Source: Actinomycetes bacterium (lineage in GTDB: Bacteria > Actinomycetota > Actinomycetes > Actinomycetales > Micrococcaceae). Taken from it: a stretch of 64,000 nt of DNA. Within the stretch, counting starts at the first letter, position 1; each line of letters starts with the position of its first letter. The notes beneath the pieces are model-generated. The model worked only from the letters and a program-made list of their open reading frames with translations. It did not search any database and was not told where the DNA came from. Location of the stretch: assembly GCA_023426375.1 (NCBI GenBank), contig JAFAAV010000063.1, positions 1 through 64,000 on the forward strand. Reading direction: 5' to 3'. The translations under genes and the position numbers were made by a program. This document shows, piece by piece, positions 1 through 9,300 of the stretch.

Positions 1-42
1 TCCTCATCGCAGGTGCGTCGCCTCACGCGGTTCCGCTCCTGA

Positions 43-59
43 GGTGACGAATCGTCACC
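43..59 (-). terminator. Dyad overlapping the ktrA stop codon
   Basis: Two 8-bp arms (43-50 and 52-59) pair around one central base and overlap the stop of the potassium-channel gene. There is no clear U-tract downstream, so a terminator role is only possible. I see nothing else in bases 1-42. Confidence 0.3.
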
Positions 60-744
60 CCATGCTGGAGAAGCGCTCCGCCTGATCGGTGGGCCCGGTG
101 ACCAGAATCTGGTCGTCCTCGTACAACATGGTTCCCGGCTCGGTGGGTTCCCACGTGCCTCCCGGCCGGCAGAGCGCGACAATGGCGACCCCGTAGCGGC
201 GTCGGACGTCCAGGAGGTCCATGGGACGTTGCTGAACGGACGCCGGTGCGGTGCAGCGAACCATGGCAAACCCTTGGTCGATGGGAACGAAATCCAAAAT
301 GTGACCTTGAATGAGGTGTGCCGTGCGCACGCCCATGTCCCTCTCGGGATTGACCACATGGTGGACACCCAACTGCTCCAGAATTTCTGCATGTGGTCCC
401 GTGATCGCCTTGGCCCAGACTTCGGGGCAGCGGAACTTCAGCAGGCGTGAGGTGACCAGGATGCTCGCCTGAATGTCTGAACCGATCCCCACGACCGAGC
501 GTTCGAATTCATCGACCCCCAATTGCCGCAGGACTTCCTCGTCGGTGGCATCGGCACGCACCACCGAGGTGAGTTTCCCGTTGAAGGACTGAACGATGGA
601 CTCGGAGATGTCGATACCCATCACGTCGGTGCCGTGGGACATGAGTTCCAAGCCCAGCGAACCGCCGAAGCGGCCGAGTCCGATGACGACCACGGCATTA
701 TCTGTGCGTTCGGTCGAAAAACCCGATCGAAATTTGTCGAGCAT
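55..744 (-). CDS. ktrA: Potassium uptake regulatory subunit, KtrA/TrkA family (RCK protein)
   Basis: Cytoplasmic gating subunit that binds nucleotide and controls the membrane potassium pore encoded just upstream. The 229-residue protein has one RCK-N Rossmann fold starting near residue 18, with the glycine signature G22-x-G24-x-x-G27 and the acidic GIDIS segment ending strand 2. A TrkA-C domain occupies roughly residues 145-225. A single RCK unit is the size of KtrA; E. coli TrkA has two. It lies 25 bp downstream of the pore gene on the same strand, so the two form an operon. The family is certain; the choice between KtrA, TrkA and CeoB naming is convention. Confidence 0.93.
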   Translation of the reverse strand: MLDKFRSGFSTERTDNAVVVIGLGRFGGSLGLELMSHGTDVMGIDISESIVQSFNGKLTSVVRADATDEEVLRQLGVDEFERSVVGIGSDIQASILVTSRLLKFRCPEVWAKAITGPHAEILEQLGVHHVVNPERDMGVRTAHLIQGHILDFVPIDQGFAMVRCTAPASVQQRPMDLLDVRRRYGVAIVALCRPGGTWEPTEPGTMLYEDDQILVTGPTDQAERFSSMG

Positions 745-769
745 GACTCAATCCTTCAACAAATAGTTC

Positions 770-2131
770 TTAGCCAATGAGCGGACGCTCTTTGGGGAGT
801 TCGTAGGCACGTGGTTGCCGTCTCATAGCAATGGCCGTGGCAACCGTGACCGGCCCCAGGCGGCCGAGGAACATCAAGCAGATGAGCACCACCTGCGCGA
901 AGGGGGACAACGACGAGGTGATTCCCGTGGACAAACCGACCGTGGCGAAGGCCGAGACCACTTCGAACAGCGCCCGATCCAGACCCAGGGTGATGTCGGA
1001 GAGCATGAGAAGCATGGTTCCTACGATCACTGCGCCCACGGCCAGGACCACGAGGGTGATGGCCTCGCGTTGGACCGAACGAGAGAGCTGCTTACCCAGA
1101 ACGGGTACGGCGGCGCCGCCCCGAATTTCGGTCCACGCAATGAAGAAGAGCACCCCGAAGGTCGTGACCTTCAAGCCACCCGCGGTACCAGCGGGCCCGC
1201 CTCCGATGAACATGGGAACGTCCATTCCCAGCCAGGTCACGGGGTGCATCTGGGCGATGTCCACGCTGTTGAAACCTGCAGTGCGGGCAATCGTGGACTG
1301 GAAGAACGCGTTCAGAATCTTGGAGCCCCATGGTTGGGGTCCCAACGTTCCCGGGTTGGACCATTCCAACACTGCGACGAAAATGGTGCCGCTCAACAAC
1401 AGAACGGGCGTTGCCAGTAACACCAGCCGCGTATTCATGGACCACATGCGCGGCAGCCGAACATGGTGACGTAGTTCGTAGAGCACGGGGAACCCCAGCC
1501 CACCCAGGATCACGCAACCGGACAGGGGCAACAGGATGAACGGATCCTGGCTGAAGCCCATGACGTTGAGGGTGTACAGCGCGAACCCTGCGTTGTTGAA
1601 CGCAGAAACGGCGTGGAACACCGCATGGGCCAATGCCTGACCAGGGGAGTAGTTGTAGTGGAGTAAGAATCTCAGAAACAGCAGGATGGTTGCGGCGGTT
1701 TCGATCACGGCCGTGGTTGCCACAATTCGCAGAACCACGTGACTTACGCGGCCTGAACCGAATGATCTGGTTTCAGCGCGGGCCAAGAGCTTGATCGAGA
1801 GTCCGAACTTTCGCGCCAGCACGAGGCCCAGCATGGTGGTCAGCGTCATGACGCCCAGGCCGCCCACCTGAATGAGACACAGAATGACTGTCTGGCCGAA
1901 AGGGGTCCAGTAAGTAGCGGTGTCCACGGTGACGAGCCCGGTGACGCACAGGGCGGACGTCGCCGTGAACAGGGCAGTCAGAAGATCCGTTCCGCCGGGT
2001 CCGGCGGATGACGCGGGAATCATGAGCAGTCCGGTTCCCACCATCAAAGCCATGGCGAACGCGGAAACTATGAAGCGAGCAGTTCGACCGGGTGTCATCT
2101 CCAGCCGTTGTCGCAAGTAGGTGCGAGGCAC
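770..2131 (-). CDS. ktrB: Potassium transporter pore subunit, KtrB/TrkH family
   Basis: Integral membrane potassium translocator of the SKT superfamily, 453 residues, the usual KtrB size. All four pore loops with their filter glycines are visible: TSALCVTGL, AVSAFNNAGF, TIARTAGFNS and VVSAFATVGLSTG. The first hydrophobic helix starts around residue 20. The start codon is GTG, only 39 bp from the divergent gcvH start, so both promoters must be packed into or around that gap. It is followed after 25 bp by the RCK subunit gene. Known members couple uptake to sodium or protons; the coupling ion cannot be read from the sequence. Confidence 0.93.
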   Translation of the reverse strand: MPRTYLRQRLEMTPGRTARFIVSAFAMALMVGTGLLMIPASSAGPGGTDLLTALFTATSALCVTGLVTVDTATYWTPFGQTVILCLIQVGGLGVMTLTTMLGLVLARKFGLSIKLLARAETRSFGSGRVSHVVLRIVATTAVIETAATILLFLRFLLHYNYSPGQALAHAVFHAVSAFNNAGFALYTLNVMGFSQDPFILLPLSGCVILGGLGFPVLYELRHHVRLPRMWSMNTRLVLLATPVLLLSGTIFVAVLEWSNPGTLGPQPWGSKILNAFFQSTIARTAGFNSVDIAQMHPVTWLGMDVPMFIGGGPAGTAGGLKVTTFGVLFFIAWTEIRGGAAVPVLGKQLSRSVQREAITLVVLAVGAVIVGTMLLMLSDITLGLDRALFEVVSAFATVGLSTGITSSLSPFAQVVLICLMFLGRLGPVTVATAIAMRRQPRAYELPKERPLIG

Positions 2132-2157
2132 GCAGACAAGTTACACCCTCTGTGCCC

Positions 2158-2163
2158 TAAACT
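2158..2163 (+). promoter_or_regulatory. -10 element of a predicted leaderless gcvH promoter
   Basis: TAAACT lies exactly 7 nt upstream of the gcvH ATG, so transcription should begin at or next to the start codon. No Shine-Dalgarno sequence is present. The -35 region is not a clear match. Confidence 0.55.
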
Positions 2164-2170
2164 GAGCGGC

Positions 2171-2557
2171 ATGAGTAACATTCCCGCGGAACTCGCGTAC
2201 ACCTCAGAGCACGAATGGGTCAAAGACCTCAAGGACGACAACACCTACCGGGTGGGCATCACGGATCACGCCCAGGACGAACTGGGTGAAGTGGTCTTCG
2301 TGGACTTGCCTCAGGCTGGGGATCAAGTTTCCGCAGGCACTGTTGTGGGCGAAATCGAATCCACCAAGTCCGTGAGCGACCTGTTCGCGCCGATCTCCGG
2401 CGAGATCACCGAGGTCAACCCCGAGCTCGAGGACAACCCCGGCGCTGTGAACGCTTCCCCCTACGAAGACGGCTGGCTCTTCACGATCCGTGCTGATTCT
2501 CCGGAGGCGACCAAGGACCTCTTGGACGCCGACCAGTATCAGCAGCAGCTGGACTGA
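2171..2557 (+). CDS. gcvH: Glycine cleavage system H protein
   Basis: Lipoyl carrier that shuttles the aminomethyl group between the P, T and L proteins of glycine cleavage. From this ATG the product is 128 residues, the standard length; the frame is open further upstream but that would overlap the divergent ktrB start. The lipoylation lysine is K66 in the ESTKSVSD context. No gcvP or gcvT is in the window. The next gene encodes a GarA-like FHA protein, an order conserved in mycobacteria (Rv1826-Rv1827). The start is supported by a -10 hexamer 7 nt upstream. Confidence 0.96.
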   Translation: MSNIPAELAYTSEHEWVKDLKDDNTYRVGITDHAQDELGEVVFVDLPQAGDQVSAGTVVGEIESTKSVSDLFAPISGEITEVNPELEDNPGAVNASPYEDGWLFTIRADSPEATKDLLDADQYQQQLD

Positions 2558-2590
2558 CCCGCACACTCCACACCCAGGAGAAAGATACTT

Positions 2591-3034
2591 ATGTCAAAGC
2601 AGGACAACTCCGTACCCAACTCGGGGCCGGAAACCACATCCATTCAGATTGTTGCGGATGTCCTTTCAACCGCCGCTCGGCACAAGATGACCGAAAGCGA
2701 GCAGAACGCGGTTGCCGCCTTGCCCCCGGGGTCCGCGCTGTTGCTGGAGACGAACGGCGGACTGACGGGTTCACGTTTCCTGTTGGACCGCGATGAAGTG
2801 ATCGCCGGTCGTCACCCCGCATGCTCGATCTTCCTGGACGACGTCACGGTGTCCCGCCGCCACGCGGGCTTCCTGCGTCGCTCGAACTCGTACGAACTGG
2901 TGGACCAGTCCTCGCTCAACGGCACCTACGTGAACGGTGATCGCGTGGACTCCAAACTGTTGGAGAACGGGGACGAGGTTCAGATCGGTAAGTTCCGGTT
3001 CACCTTCTACCACTCCGTACAAAAGGACTCCTGA
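2591..3034 (+). CDS. garA: FHA-domain metabolic regulator, GarA/OdhI family
   Basis: Small cytoplasmic FHA protein of 147 residues. In mycobacteria and corynebacteria the family inhibits 2-oxoglutarate dehydrogenase and glutamate dehydrogenase, and is switched off when Ser/Thr kinases phosphorylate an N-terminal ETT motif. Here residues 14-17 are ETTS, matching that site. The FHA fold follows with GRHPACSIFLDDVTVSRRHA and SLNGTYVNG, the phosphothreonine-binding loops. Its ribosome binding site (caggaga) lies about 8 nt before ATG. It sits 33 bp after gcvH and 8 bp before ftsR, so co-transcription is likely. A PASTA kinase that could modify it is at 17901-19736; that link is inference. Confidence 0.92.
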   Translation: MSKQDNSVPNSGPETTSIQIVADVLSTAARHKMTESEQNAVAALPPGSALLLETNGGLTGSRFLLDRDEVIAGRHPACSIFLDDVTVSRRHAGFLRRSNSYELVDQSSLNGTYVNGDRVDSKLLENGDEVQIGKFRFTFYHSVQKDS

Positions 3035-3042
3035 CACTCCTC

Positions 3043-3807
3043 ATGCCTGAATCCGATCACGCGCATACCTCGCTGGTGGGTATCGGGGCACTTCTGCGGC
3101 AATTGCAGCCTGAGTTCCCCGGCCTGTCCGCCTCCAAGATCCGTTTTTTGGAGGACCAAGGGCTGGTGCACCCGCACCGTACGCCCTCGGGGTACCGCAA
3201 GTACTCGGAAGAGGACATCGAGAGACTCGCCACGGTGCTACGCCTTCAGCAGGAGCGTTATCTTCCACTGAGGGTTATTCGCGATCGACTGGACCGCGGC
3301 GAGGATCCCGGGGCGGACGCCGAACCGCAGGAGCCGCGCCAGAGTGAGCGAGCGACGTCGTCGGCAGTAGTCAACGAATCGCAGGATCCCCAGCAAGCAA
3401 TGGCCAACCCGGTTCGTGTGTCCGGGAGGCGCTACACCCTGCGCGAGGTGGCCGCTCGCACGGGGGCGGAGACCGCGCTGCTGCGCGAGCTGATGAACAA
3501 CGGGTGGCTCGTGGAGCGCTCGGGGTACTTCGACGACTATGCACTCACCGTTGCGGCGACCGCGAAACGCCTGAGCGCCTACGGCATCGAACCGAGACAC
3601 CTCAGAGCACTACGTGGCGCCTCAGAACGCATGATCGGATTGGTGGAGGGGACCATTGCTCCGCTCATCAGCCGCCGTGACCCGGTGTCCCGCGAGAAGG
3701 CACCCCAGCGGGCGCGAGAAATCGCGTCGCTGTGTCTCACCATGACCTCGGCTCTCGTGAACTCACAGCTCAAAGACACCCTCCGTCCATTCGAACAGGA
3801 GCGATAG
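3043..3807 (+). CDS. ftsR: MerR-family transcription factor, FtsR type
   Basis: DNA-binding protein of 254 residues orthologous in position to Rv1828 and Corynebacterium FtsR, an activator of ftsZ. Residues about 10-75 form a MerR winged helix with SASKIRFLEDQGLV and a PSGYRKYSEEDIERL wing. A low-complexity linker (about 85-125) leads to a second helix-turn-helix-like segment, YTLREVAARTGAETALLREL. This two-part architecture is typical of the FtsR group. ftsZ itself is in this window at 40038, and its upstream region carries repeated dyads. Regulation of ftsZ here is inferred from the family. Confidence 0.88.
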   Translation: MPESDHAHTSLVGIGALLRQLQPEFPGLSASKIRFLEDQGLVHPHRTPSGYRKYSEEDIERLATVLRLQQERYLPLRVIRDRLDRGEDPGADAEPQEPRQSERATSSAVVNESQDPQQAMANPVRVSGRRYTLREVAARTGAETALLRELMNNGWLVERSGYFDDYALTVAATAKRLSAYGIEPRHLRALRGASERMIGLVEGTIAPLISRRDPVSREKAPQRAREIASLCLTMTSALVNSQLKDTLRPFEQER

Positions 3808-4323
3808 GTGGCTTCCCCGGACGTACCCATGGAAGTGGCGGGAGTGCGCATGGACGTACCCACCGGACAGCCGGTGGTCGTGCTGCGTGAACTCAACGGT
3901 GCCCGACACCTGCCCATCTGGGTGGGTACCAACGAGGCGACCTCCATCGTGTTCGCAATGCAGGGCATCAAGCCGCCCCGGCCGCTCACACACGACCTGT
4001 TGATCTCCGTGGTGGACGCGTTGGGTCACAACATTTCCCGTGTGGTCATTCACACGGTGGAAGACACGGTGTTCCACGCGGCCATCGAATTCGATCACGG
4101 GACCGTGGTGGACGCTCGCGCTTCGGATGCTCTCGCGGTGGCCGTCCGTACCAAGTCTCAGATCGTGTGCGCCCAATCCGTTCTGGAGGATTCCGGACTG
4201 GTGCTGAGCGCTGACGGTGAATTGCGCGAACAACCCGCCCCGGACCAGGCTGAAGCTGACGCCCAGGTGCGTGAGTTCCGCGACTTCCTGGATCACGTGG
4301 ATCCGGACGACTTCCAGACCTGA
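3808..4323 (+). CDS. Bifunctional nuclease family protein (DUF151)
   Basis: 171-residue member of the DUF151/BFN family, positional counterpart of Rv1829. Plant and archaeal relatives have reported nuclease activity, but the bacterial role is not settled. The conserved core is visible: MDVPTGQPVVVLRE, RHLPIWVGTNEATSIVFAMQG and a VDARASDALAVAVR helix. The GTG start follows the ftsR stop with no gap, indicating translational coupling in the gcvH-garA-ftsR operon. The C-terminus is an acidic tail. No signal peptide or membrane segment is present. Confidence 0.9.
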   Translation: MASPDVPMEVAGVRMDVPTGQPVVVLRELNGARHLPIWVGTNEATSIVFAMQGIKPPRPLTHDLLISVVDALGHNISRVVIHTVEDTVFHAAIEFDHGTVVDARASDALAVAVRTKSQIVCAQSVLEDSGLVLSADGELREQPAPDQAEADAQVREFRDFLDHVDPDDFQT

Positions 4324-4381
4324 CCTGGGAATCAGCAAGCAAGCTGAGCCTGCGACACGTTGGGACCCTGCGCGAATGTCT

Positions 4382-4410
4382 TTGACCCGCCGCACCCCGA
4401 GGTCTACCGT
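4382..4410 (+). promoter_or_regulatory. Sigma-70-type promoter for the second MerR gene
   Basis: TTGACC (4382-4387) and TACCGT (4405-4410) are separated by 17 bp, an ideal spacing. This gives the downstream regulator its own promoter, separate from the gcvH operon. Confidence 0.6.
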
Positions 4411-4437
4411 CTAATCATCACCGAGAACTCTCTACTG

Positions 4438-4450
4438 ATGACTCAGTCAT
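4438..4450 (+). promoter_or_regulatory. 13-bp dyad in the leader of the MerR gene
   Basis: ATGACT and AGTCAT are perfect inverted arms around a central C, lying about 20-35 bp downstream of the predicted start of transcription. It could be an autoregulatory operator; no partner is identified. Confidence 0.35.
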
Positions 4451-4481
4451 GAACTACCCCAGCCGATCCCGAGGAGGATAT

Positions 4482-5096
4482 GTGAGCCACGGAGACCTGC
4501 CGCTGGATGCAGCAGATCCGCTCCAGTCTTCTCTGACGGGCGGTACACAGGGGATGCTGTTCGACGAGGATCTGGTCAGCTTTGACGAGACCGTCGGATT
4601 CCGCGGACCCACGGCCTGCAAGGCCGCCGGTATCACCTACCGCCAGCTCGATTACTGGGCTCGAACCAGCCTGGTCGAACCCACGGTTCGCGGTGCCAAA
4701 GGCTCTGGCTCACAACGCTTGTACTCGTTCAGGGACATCTTGGTCCTCAAGGTGGTCAAACGACTTCTCGACACCGGCGTCTCGCTTCAGCAGATCCGAT
4801 CCGCAGTGGGTGCGCTCCGCTTGCGCGGGATCGAGGACCTCACGCAGCTCACCTTGATGTCCGACGGCGCCAGCGTCTACGAGTGCACCTCACCCCACGA
4901 GGTCATCGATCTGGTCCAGGGCGGTCAGGGCGTCTTCGGTATTGCTGTGGGCCGGGTCTGGCGCGAGATCGAGGGCGCGTTGGCGTCCATGCCGTCCGAG
5001 CACACGGCTGTGTCCGCAGACGCCGCTGCCGAAGAATTCCCGGAAGACGAGCTGTCCGCTCGCCGCGCGCGCCGTCGTAAGAAGAACGCGGGCTAG
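4482..5096 (+). CDS. MerR-family transcriptional regulator (Rv1830-like)
   Basis: 204-residue regulator, positional counterpart of Rv1830. I chose GTG at 4482 because GAGGAGG (4471-4477) lies just before it; an in-frame ATG 33 bp upstream lacks such a site. The MerR helix-turn-helix is ACKAAGITYRQLDYWARTSLV, followed by the wing and a helical effector-type segment, LKVVKRLLDTGVSLQQIRSAV. The C-terminus ends in a strongly basic RRARRRKK tail. In mycobacteria the family regulates growth and division genes; the targets here are unknown. It has its own promoter and a dyad in the leader. Confidence 0.88.
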   Translation: MSHGDLPLDAADPLQSSLTGGTQGMLFDEDLVSFDETVGFRGPTACKAAGITYRQLDYWARTSLVEPTVRGAKGSGSQRLYSFRDILVLKVVKRLLDTGVSLQQIRSAVGALRLRGIEDLTQLTLMSDGASVYECTSPHEVIDLVQGGQGVFGIAVGRVWREIEGALASMPSEHTAVSADAAAEEFPEDELSARRARRRKKNAG

Positions 5097-5122
5097 AGCG
5101 CTTACATAGGACTCCTTAATGG

Positions 5123-5158
5123 AAGGCCGCCGTGACCCCTGAGGGTCACGGCGGTCTT
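5123..5158. terminator. Bidirectional terminator between the MerR gene and parA
   Basis: A 16-bp stem (5123-5138 with 5143-5158, one G-U pair) closes a 4-nt loop. It lies between two convergent genes and can serve both strands. Confidence 0.75.
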
Positions 5159-5212
5159 CGCATTCAGAGGCGGCCCGCACCCGCGTCCGGCGTGAGAGGT
5201 CCGCGCACGCGG

Positions 5213-6172
5213 CTACTTGAGGAGACCGTTCGAGATGGTGGTGAAGCGTGCTGCCAGATCCGTTGCCTGATCACCGGGCCACTTGTGCACGGGCCACGCG
5301 GCACCCTGAATCTGCTGCATTACGGGTGCATCCGGGAGAGTCGGTTGCACGACCAGATCTCCGAACAACTCATTGAGTTCCGCTATGCGGTGGGAGTGCT
5401 CGGAGAAGTCTTCACGGGCTCGATTGACGATCACGCCGGCGGCAGGCACAGCCCACAGCTTGGATTGCTCGAACTGCGCAATGGCCGTCATGGTCCGTTT
5501 GGTGCCGGCCACGGAGAACAGTGACGGTTCGGCGACGGAGAGAACCTTGTGAGAGGCAGCCCAGGCCATGCGGGTCAGAGCCGTGAGGCTGGGCGGGCAG
5601 TCGATGAGGACCAAGTCGTACTTATCCACGCCCTGGAGGACGGTTTCCAAGCGTTTGAGGTCCTTGACTTTGAAAGCGGAGCGATCCAGGTGCGAGGACG
5701 CAGCAGAACCGGGGGCCACGTCGAGTACGGGGCGGTTGGGGGAGTCTTGTCGCGTGGCGGCCTGTCCGGGGTCCTCGGCAGCCGTTCCGGCGGGATTCTC
5801 GTGCTGCTCGTGGTCGGGCGCGCTGTCGTGAGGCGCGGCATGGCCGATCGAGGCATCGTCGGAATCGGAATCGGACGTTGGTGCGGTGGCGGTACGGGCC
5901 GGGGTGGACGTTTCCGGCGTGATCGGATGCTCCGTCCAGGAGGAGGCGACTGTGATTTTCGACACAGCGCCCTTCTTGGGCTTACGCAGGATCGAGCCGA
6001 TGTCGTTGGCGGGTTGGGCGCGTACACCAAGGGCCGTGGAAGCATCCGCGTGCGGGTCTAAATCGATCACCAGGGTGGGGACGCCCGCATCCAAGGCTGC
6101 CGAAGCCAGGCCCAGAGTTACCGATGATTTACCCACGCCGCCCTTGAGACTGCTGATGCTGACGATCTGCAC
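5213..6172 (-). CDS. Orphan ParA/MinD-family ATPase
   Basis: Deviant-Walker ATPase of 319 residues from the GTG at 6172, chosen because a GGAGAGG site precedes it. The P-loop KGGVGKSS is at residues 10-17, the switch motif DLDPHAD at about 37-43, and the Walker B-like LVLIDCPPSL follows. Between them, about residues 85-148, is an acidic, Ser/Thr/Pro/Ala-rich low-complexity insert absent from ordinary ParA proteins. No parB or parS-like array is nearby, so a chromosome-partition role is not implied; such orphans position cargo or division proteins in other actinobacteria. It is divergent from pyc. Confidence 0.85.
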   Translation of the reverse strand: MQIVSISSLKGGVGKSSVTLGLASAALDAGVPTLVIDLDPHADASTALGVRAQPANDIGSILRKPKKGAVSKITVASSWTEHPITPETSTPARTATAPTSDSDSDDASIGHAAPHDSAPDHEQHENPAGTAAEDPGQAATRQDSPNRPVLDVAPGSAASSHLDRSAFKVKDLKRLETVLQGVDKYDLVLIDCPPSLTALTRMAWAASHKVLSVAEPSLFSVAGTKRTMTAIAQFEQSKLWAVPAAGVIVNRAREDFSEHSHRIAELNELFGDLVVQPTLPDAPVMQQIQGAAWPVHKWPGDQATDLAARFTTISNGLLK

Positions 6173-6272
6173 TATGACCTCTCCCCGTACGGTGTCCCAG
6201 CCACCGGGACACAACCCTGTCCATGCTAACGGCTGGACTCATAGTCTTTGCGTCACAGAATGACCAGATACG

Positions 6273-6303
6273 TTACACAGTGTGGTCCGACCACAAGTAT
6301 GAT
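6273..6303 (+). promoter_or_regulatory. pyc promoter with a GntR-type operator
   Basis: A consensus-like -10, TATGAT (6298-6303), is preceded by a possible -35, TTACAC (6273-6278, 19-bp spacing). Between them is a perfect dyad, GTGGTC-C-GACCAC (6282-6294), which fits the TGGTCNGACCA pattern bound by FadR-subfamily GntR repressors such as FadR and LldR. Confidence 0.55.
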
Positions 6304-6393
6304 GTGGGTCTCACGTATGCTGAGACAGCTAGTTCGCTATCTAACGCAGCGCCCTTCGAGGCCCACTGGTCCGGGGGCGCGGAACGGCAGTAC

Positions 6394-9300
6394 ATGTTCT
6401 CCAAAATCCTGGTGGCTAACCGCGGCGAAATCGCTATCCGTGCATTTCGCGCCGCGTACGAACTCGGCGCGTCAACCGTGGCCGTGTTCCCTCACGAAGA
6501 CCGCAACTCCATCCACCGTCAGAAATCTGACGAGGCGTACCCCATCGGCCAAGAGGGCCACCCCGTGCGCGCCTACTTGGACGTCGACGAGATTGTTCGT
6601 GTGGCCAAAGAATCTGGCGCCGATGCCATCTACCCCGGTTACGGCTTCCTGTCCGAGAACCCCGATCTTGCCCGCGCCGCTGATGCCGCGGGCATTAAGT
6701 TTGTCGGTCCAAAAGCAGAAATCCTGGAGCTCGCGGGCAACAAGGTAGAGGCTCTGCGCGCAGCGAAGCGCGCGGGCATTCCCACGTTGCAGTCGACCGA
6801 ACCCTCGGCGGACAAAGAGGCCCTGATCGCTGAAGCCGAGAAGATCGGATACCCGCTGTTCGTCAAGGCCGTTGCCGGTGGTGGCGGCCGCGGTATGCGC
6901 CGTGTAGAGACCTCCAAGGACCTACCCGGTGCCCTGGATGCCGCCATGCGCGAGGCGGACACCGCGTTCGGTGATCCCACGGTGTTCATCGAGCAGGCCG
7001 TACTGCGCCCCCGGCACATCGAAGTGCAGATCCTCGCGGACAACGAGGGCAACGTGGTGCACCTGTTCGAGCGTGACTGCTCGCTGCAACGCCGCCACCA
7101 GAAGGTCATCGAGATCGCTCCGGCGCCTAACCTGGACGATGACATTCGCCAGGCACTGCACCGCGACGCCGTGAAGTTCGCCAACGAACTCGGCTACGTC
7201 AACGCCGGCACCGTGGAATTCCTGGTGGACACCGCCGGTGAGCGCGCTGGTCAGCACGTGTTCATCGAGATGAATCCGCGCATCCAGGTGGAGCACACCG
7301 TGACCGAAGAAGTCACGGACATTGACTTGGTGCAGGCGCAGTTGCGTATCGCATCCGGTGAAACCCTCAAGGACCTGGGCATCAGCCAGGACACCCTGCG
7401 GGTGCGCGGCGCCGCCCTGCAGTGCCGTATCACCACCGAGGACCCGGCCAACGACTTCCGCCCGGACGTCGGCAAGGTGTCGGCCTACCGTTCCGCCGGT
7501 GGTGCGGGCGTCCGTCTCGACGGCGGCACACTCTACGCCGGTGCCGAGATCTCCCCGCACTTCGACTCGATGTTGGTCAAGCTCACGTGCCGCGGTGGCG
7601 ATTACACGACCGCAGTTCACCGTGCGCGCCGTGCCCTGGCCGAGTTCCGTATCCGCGGCATCGCAACCAATATCCAGTTCCTGCAGTCGGTTCTGGACGA
7701 TCCGGACTTCATCGCCGGGGACGTGGCCACGGACTTCATCGAGAACCACCCCGAGCTGCTCAAGGGAAAGACGTCCGCGGACCGTGCCACCCGCGCGCTG
7801 ACCTACCTGGCCGAGGTCACGGTCAACAAGCCCAACGGCGACCGCGTGGATGGCATCGATCCGCGTACCAAGCTGCCGCACTACCCGGGTGACAAGTCCG
7901 ACGAGCCCTACCGCAGCCCGTTCGACGGCCCCTCGACCCACGAACCCCCGGCCGGCTGGCGGCAGGTGCTGCTGGAGAAAGGCCCCGAGGGATTCGCGCA
8001 AGAATTGCGCGCCTACAAGCCGTTGGCGGTCACGTCCACGACCTTCCGTGACGCTCACCAGTCGCTGTTGGCCACCCGTGTGCGTACCCGTGACCTGCTC
8101 GCGGCCGCACCGGCCTACGCCCACACGCTACCGGGGCTGCTCTCGGTCGAAGCCTGGGGCGGTGCCACCTACGACGTCGCTCTGCGCTTCTTGGGTGAGG
8201 ACCCCTGGGACCGCCTGCGCCGCCTGCGCGAGGCCATGCCCAACATTCCCATCCAGATGCTGCTGCGCGGTCGCAACACCGTGGGCTACACGCCCTACCC
8301 CGCCGAGGTGACCAACGCGTTCGTCGCCGAAGCCGCCGAGACCGGCGTGGACATCTTCCGGATTTTCGATGCCCTCAACGACGTGGAGCAGATGCGCCCC
8401 GCGATCGAGGCCGTGCGCGAGACCGGAACCACGGTGGCCGAGGTCGCTCTGTGTTACACCGGCAACTTGCTGGATCCGAAGGAAGAGGTCTACACCCTCG
8501 ACTACTACCTGGATCTCGCTCAGAAGTGCGTGGATGCCGGCGCTCACATCCTGGCGATCAAGGACATGGCCGGGCTGTTGCGTCCGGAGGCCGCCCGCAA
8601 GCTGGTCACGGCGCTGCGCGAACGCTTCGATCTGCCGCTGCACCTGCACACTCACGACACCGCAGGTGGCCAGCTGGCCACGTTGATGGCGGCTTCGGAA
8701 GCCGGTGTCGACGCTGTGGACGTCGCCTCGGCCTCCATGGCGGGGACGACGTCGCAGGTCTCGGCTTCCGCGCTGGTCGCCGCGCTCGAGAACACCGAGC
8801 GCGACACCAACTTGGGTCTGGACGCCGTCAGCGACCTGGAGCCCTACTGGGAGGTCGTGCGAGGGATCTACAAGCCCTTCGAATCCGGGCTGAACAGCCC
8901 CACGGGTCGCGTGTACCGTCACGAAATCCCTGGTGGCCAGCTCTCCAACCTGCGCCAGCAGGCGATCGCGCTGGGCCTGGGTGAGAAGTTCGAGGCCATC
9001 GAGGACATGTACTACGCCGCGGACAAGATGCTGGGCCACCTGGTCAAGGTGACCCCGTCCTCCAAGGTCGTGGGTGACCTGGCCCTGCAGCTCGTGGGTA
9101 TGGACGTGGATCCGGCCGAGTTCGAGGAGAACCCCAACAAGTTCGATATCCCGGACTCCGTGATCAACTTCCTGGCCGGTGAACTCGGCACCCCGCCCGC
9201 GGGCTGGCCCGAGCCGTTCCGTTCCAAGGCGCTCGAGGGGCGAAACGTGACTCTCGGGGACAAGGAACTCAGCAAGGAGGATCAGGAAGGTCTCGCGCAA

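Noticed and set aside
2132..2170. Glycine riboswitch before gcvH
   Set aside because: The gap is only 39 bp and the promoter appears leaderless, so there is no room for an aptamer.
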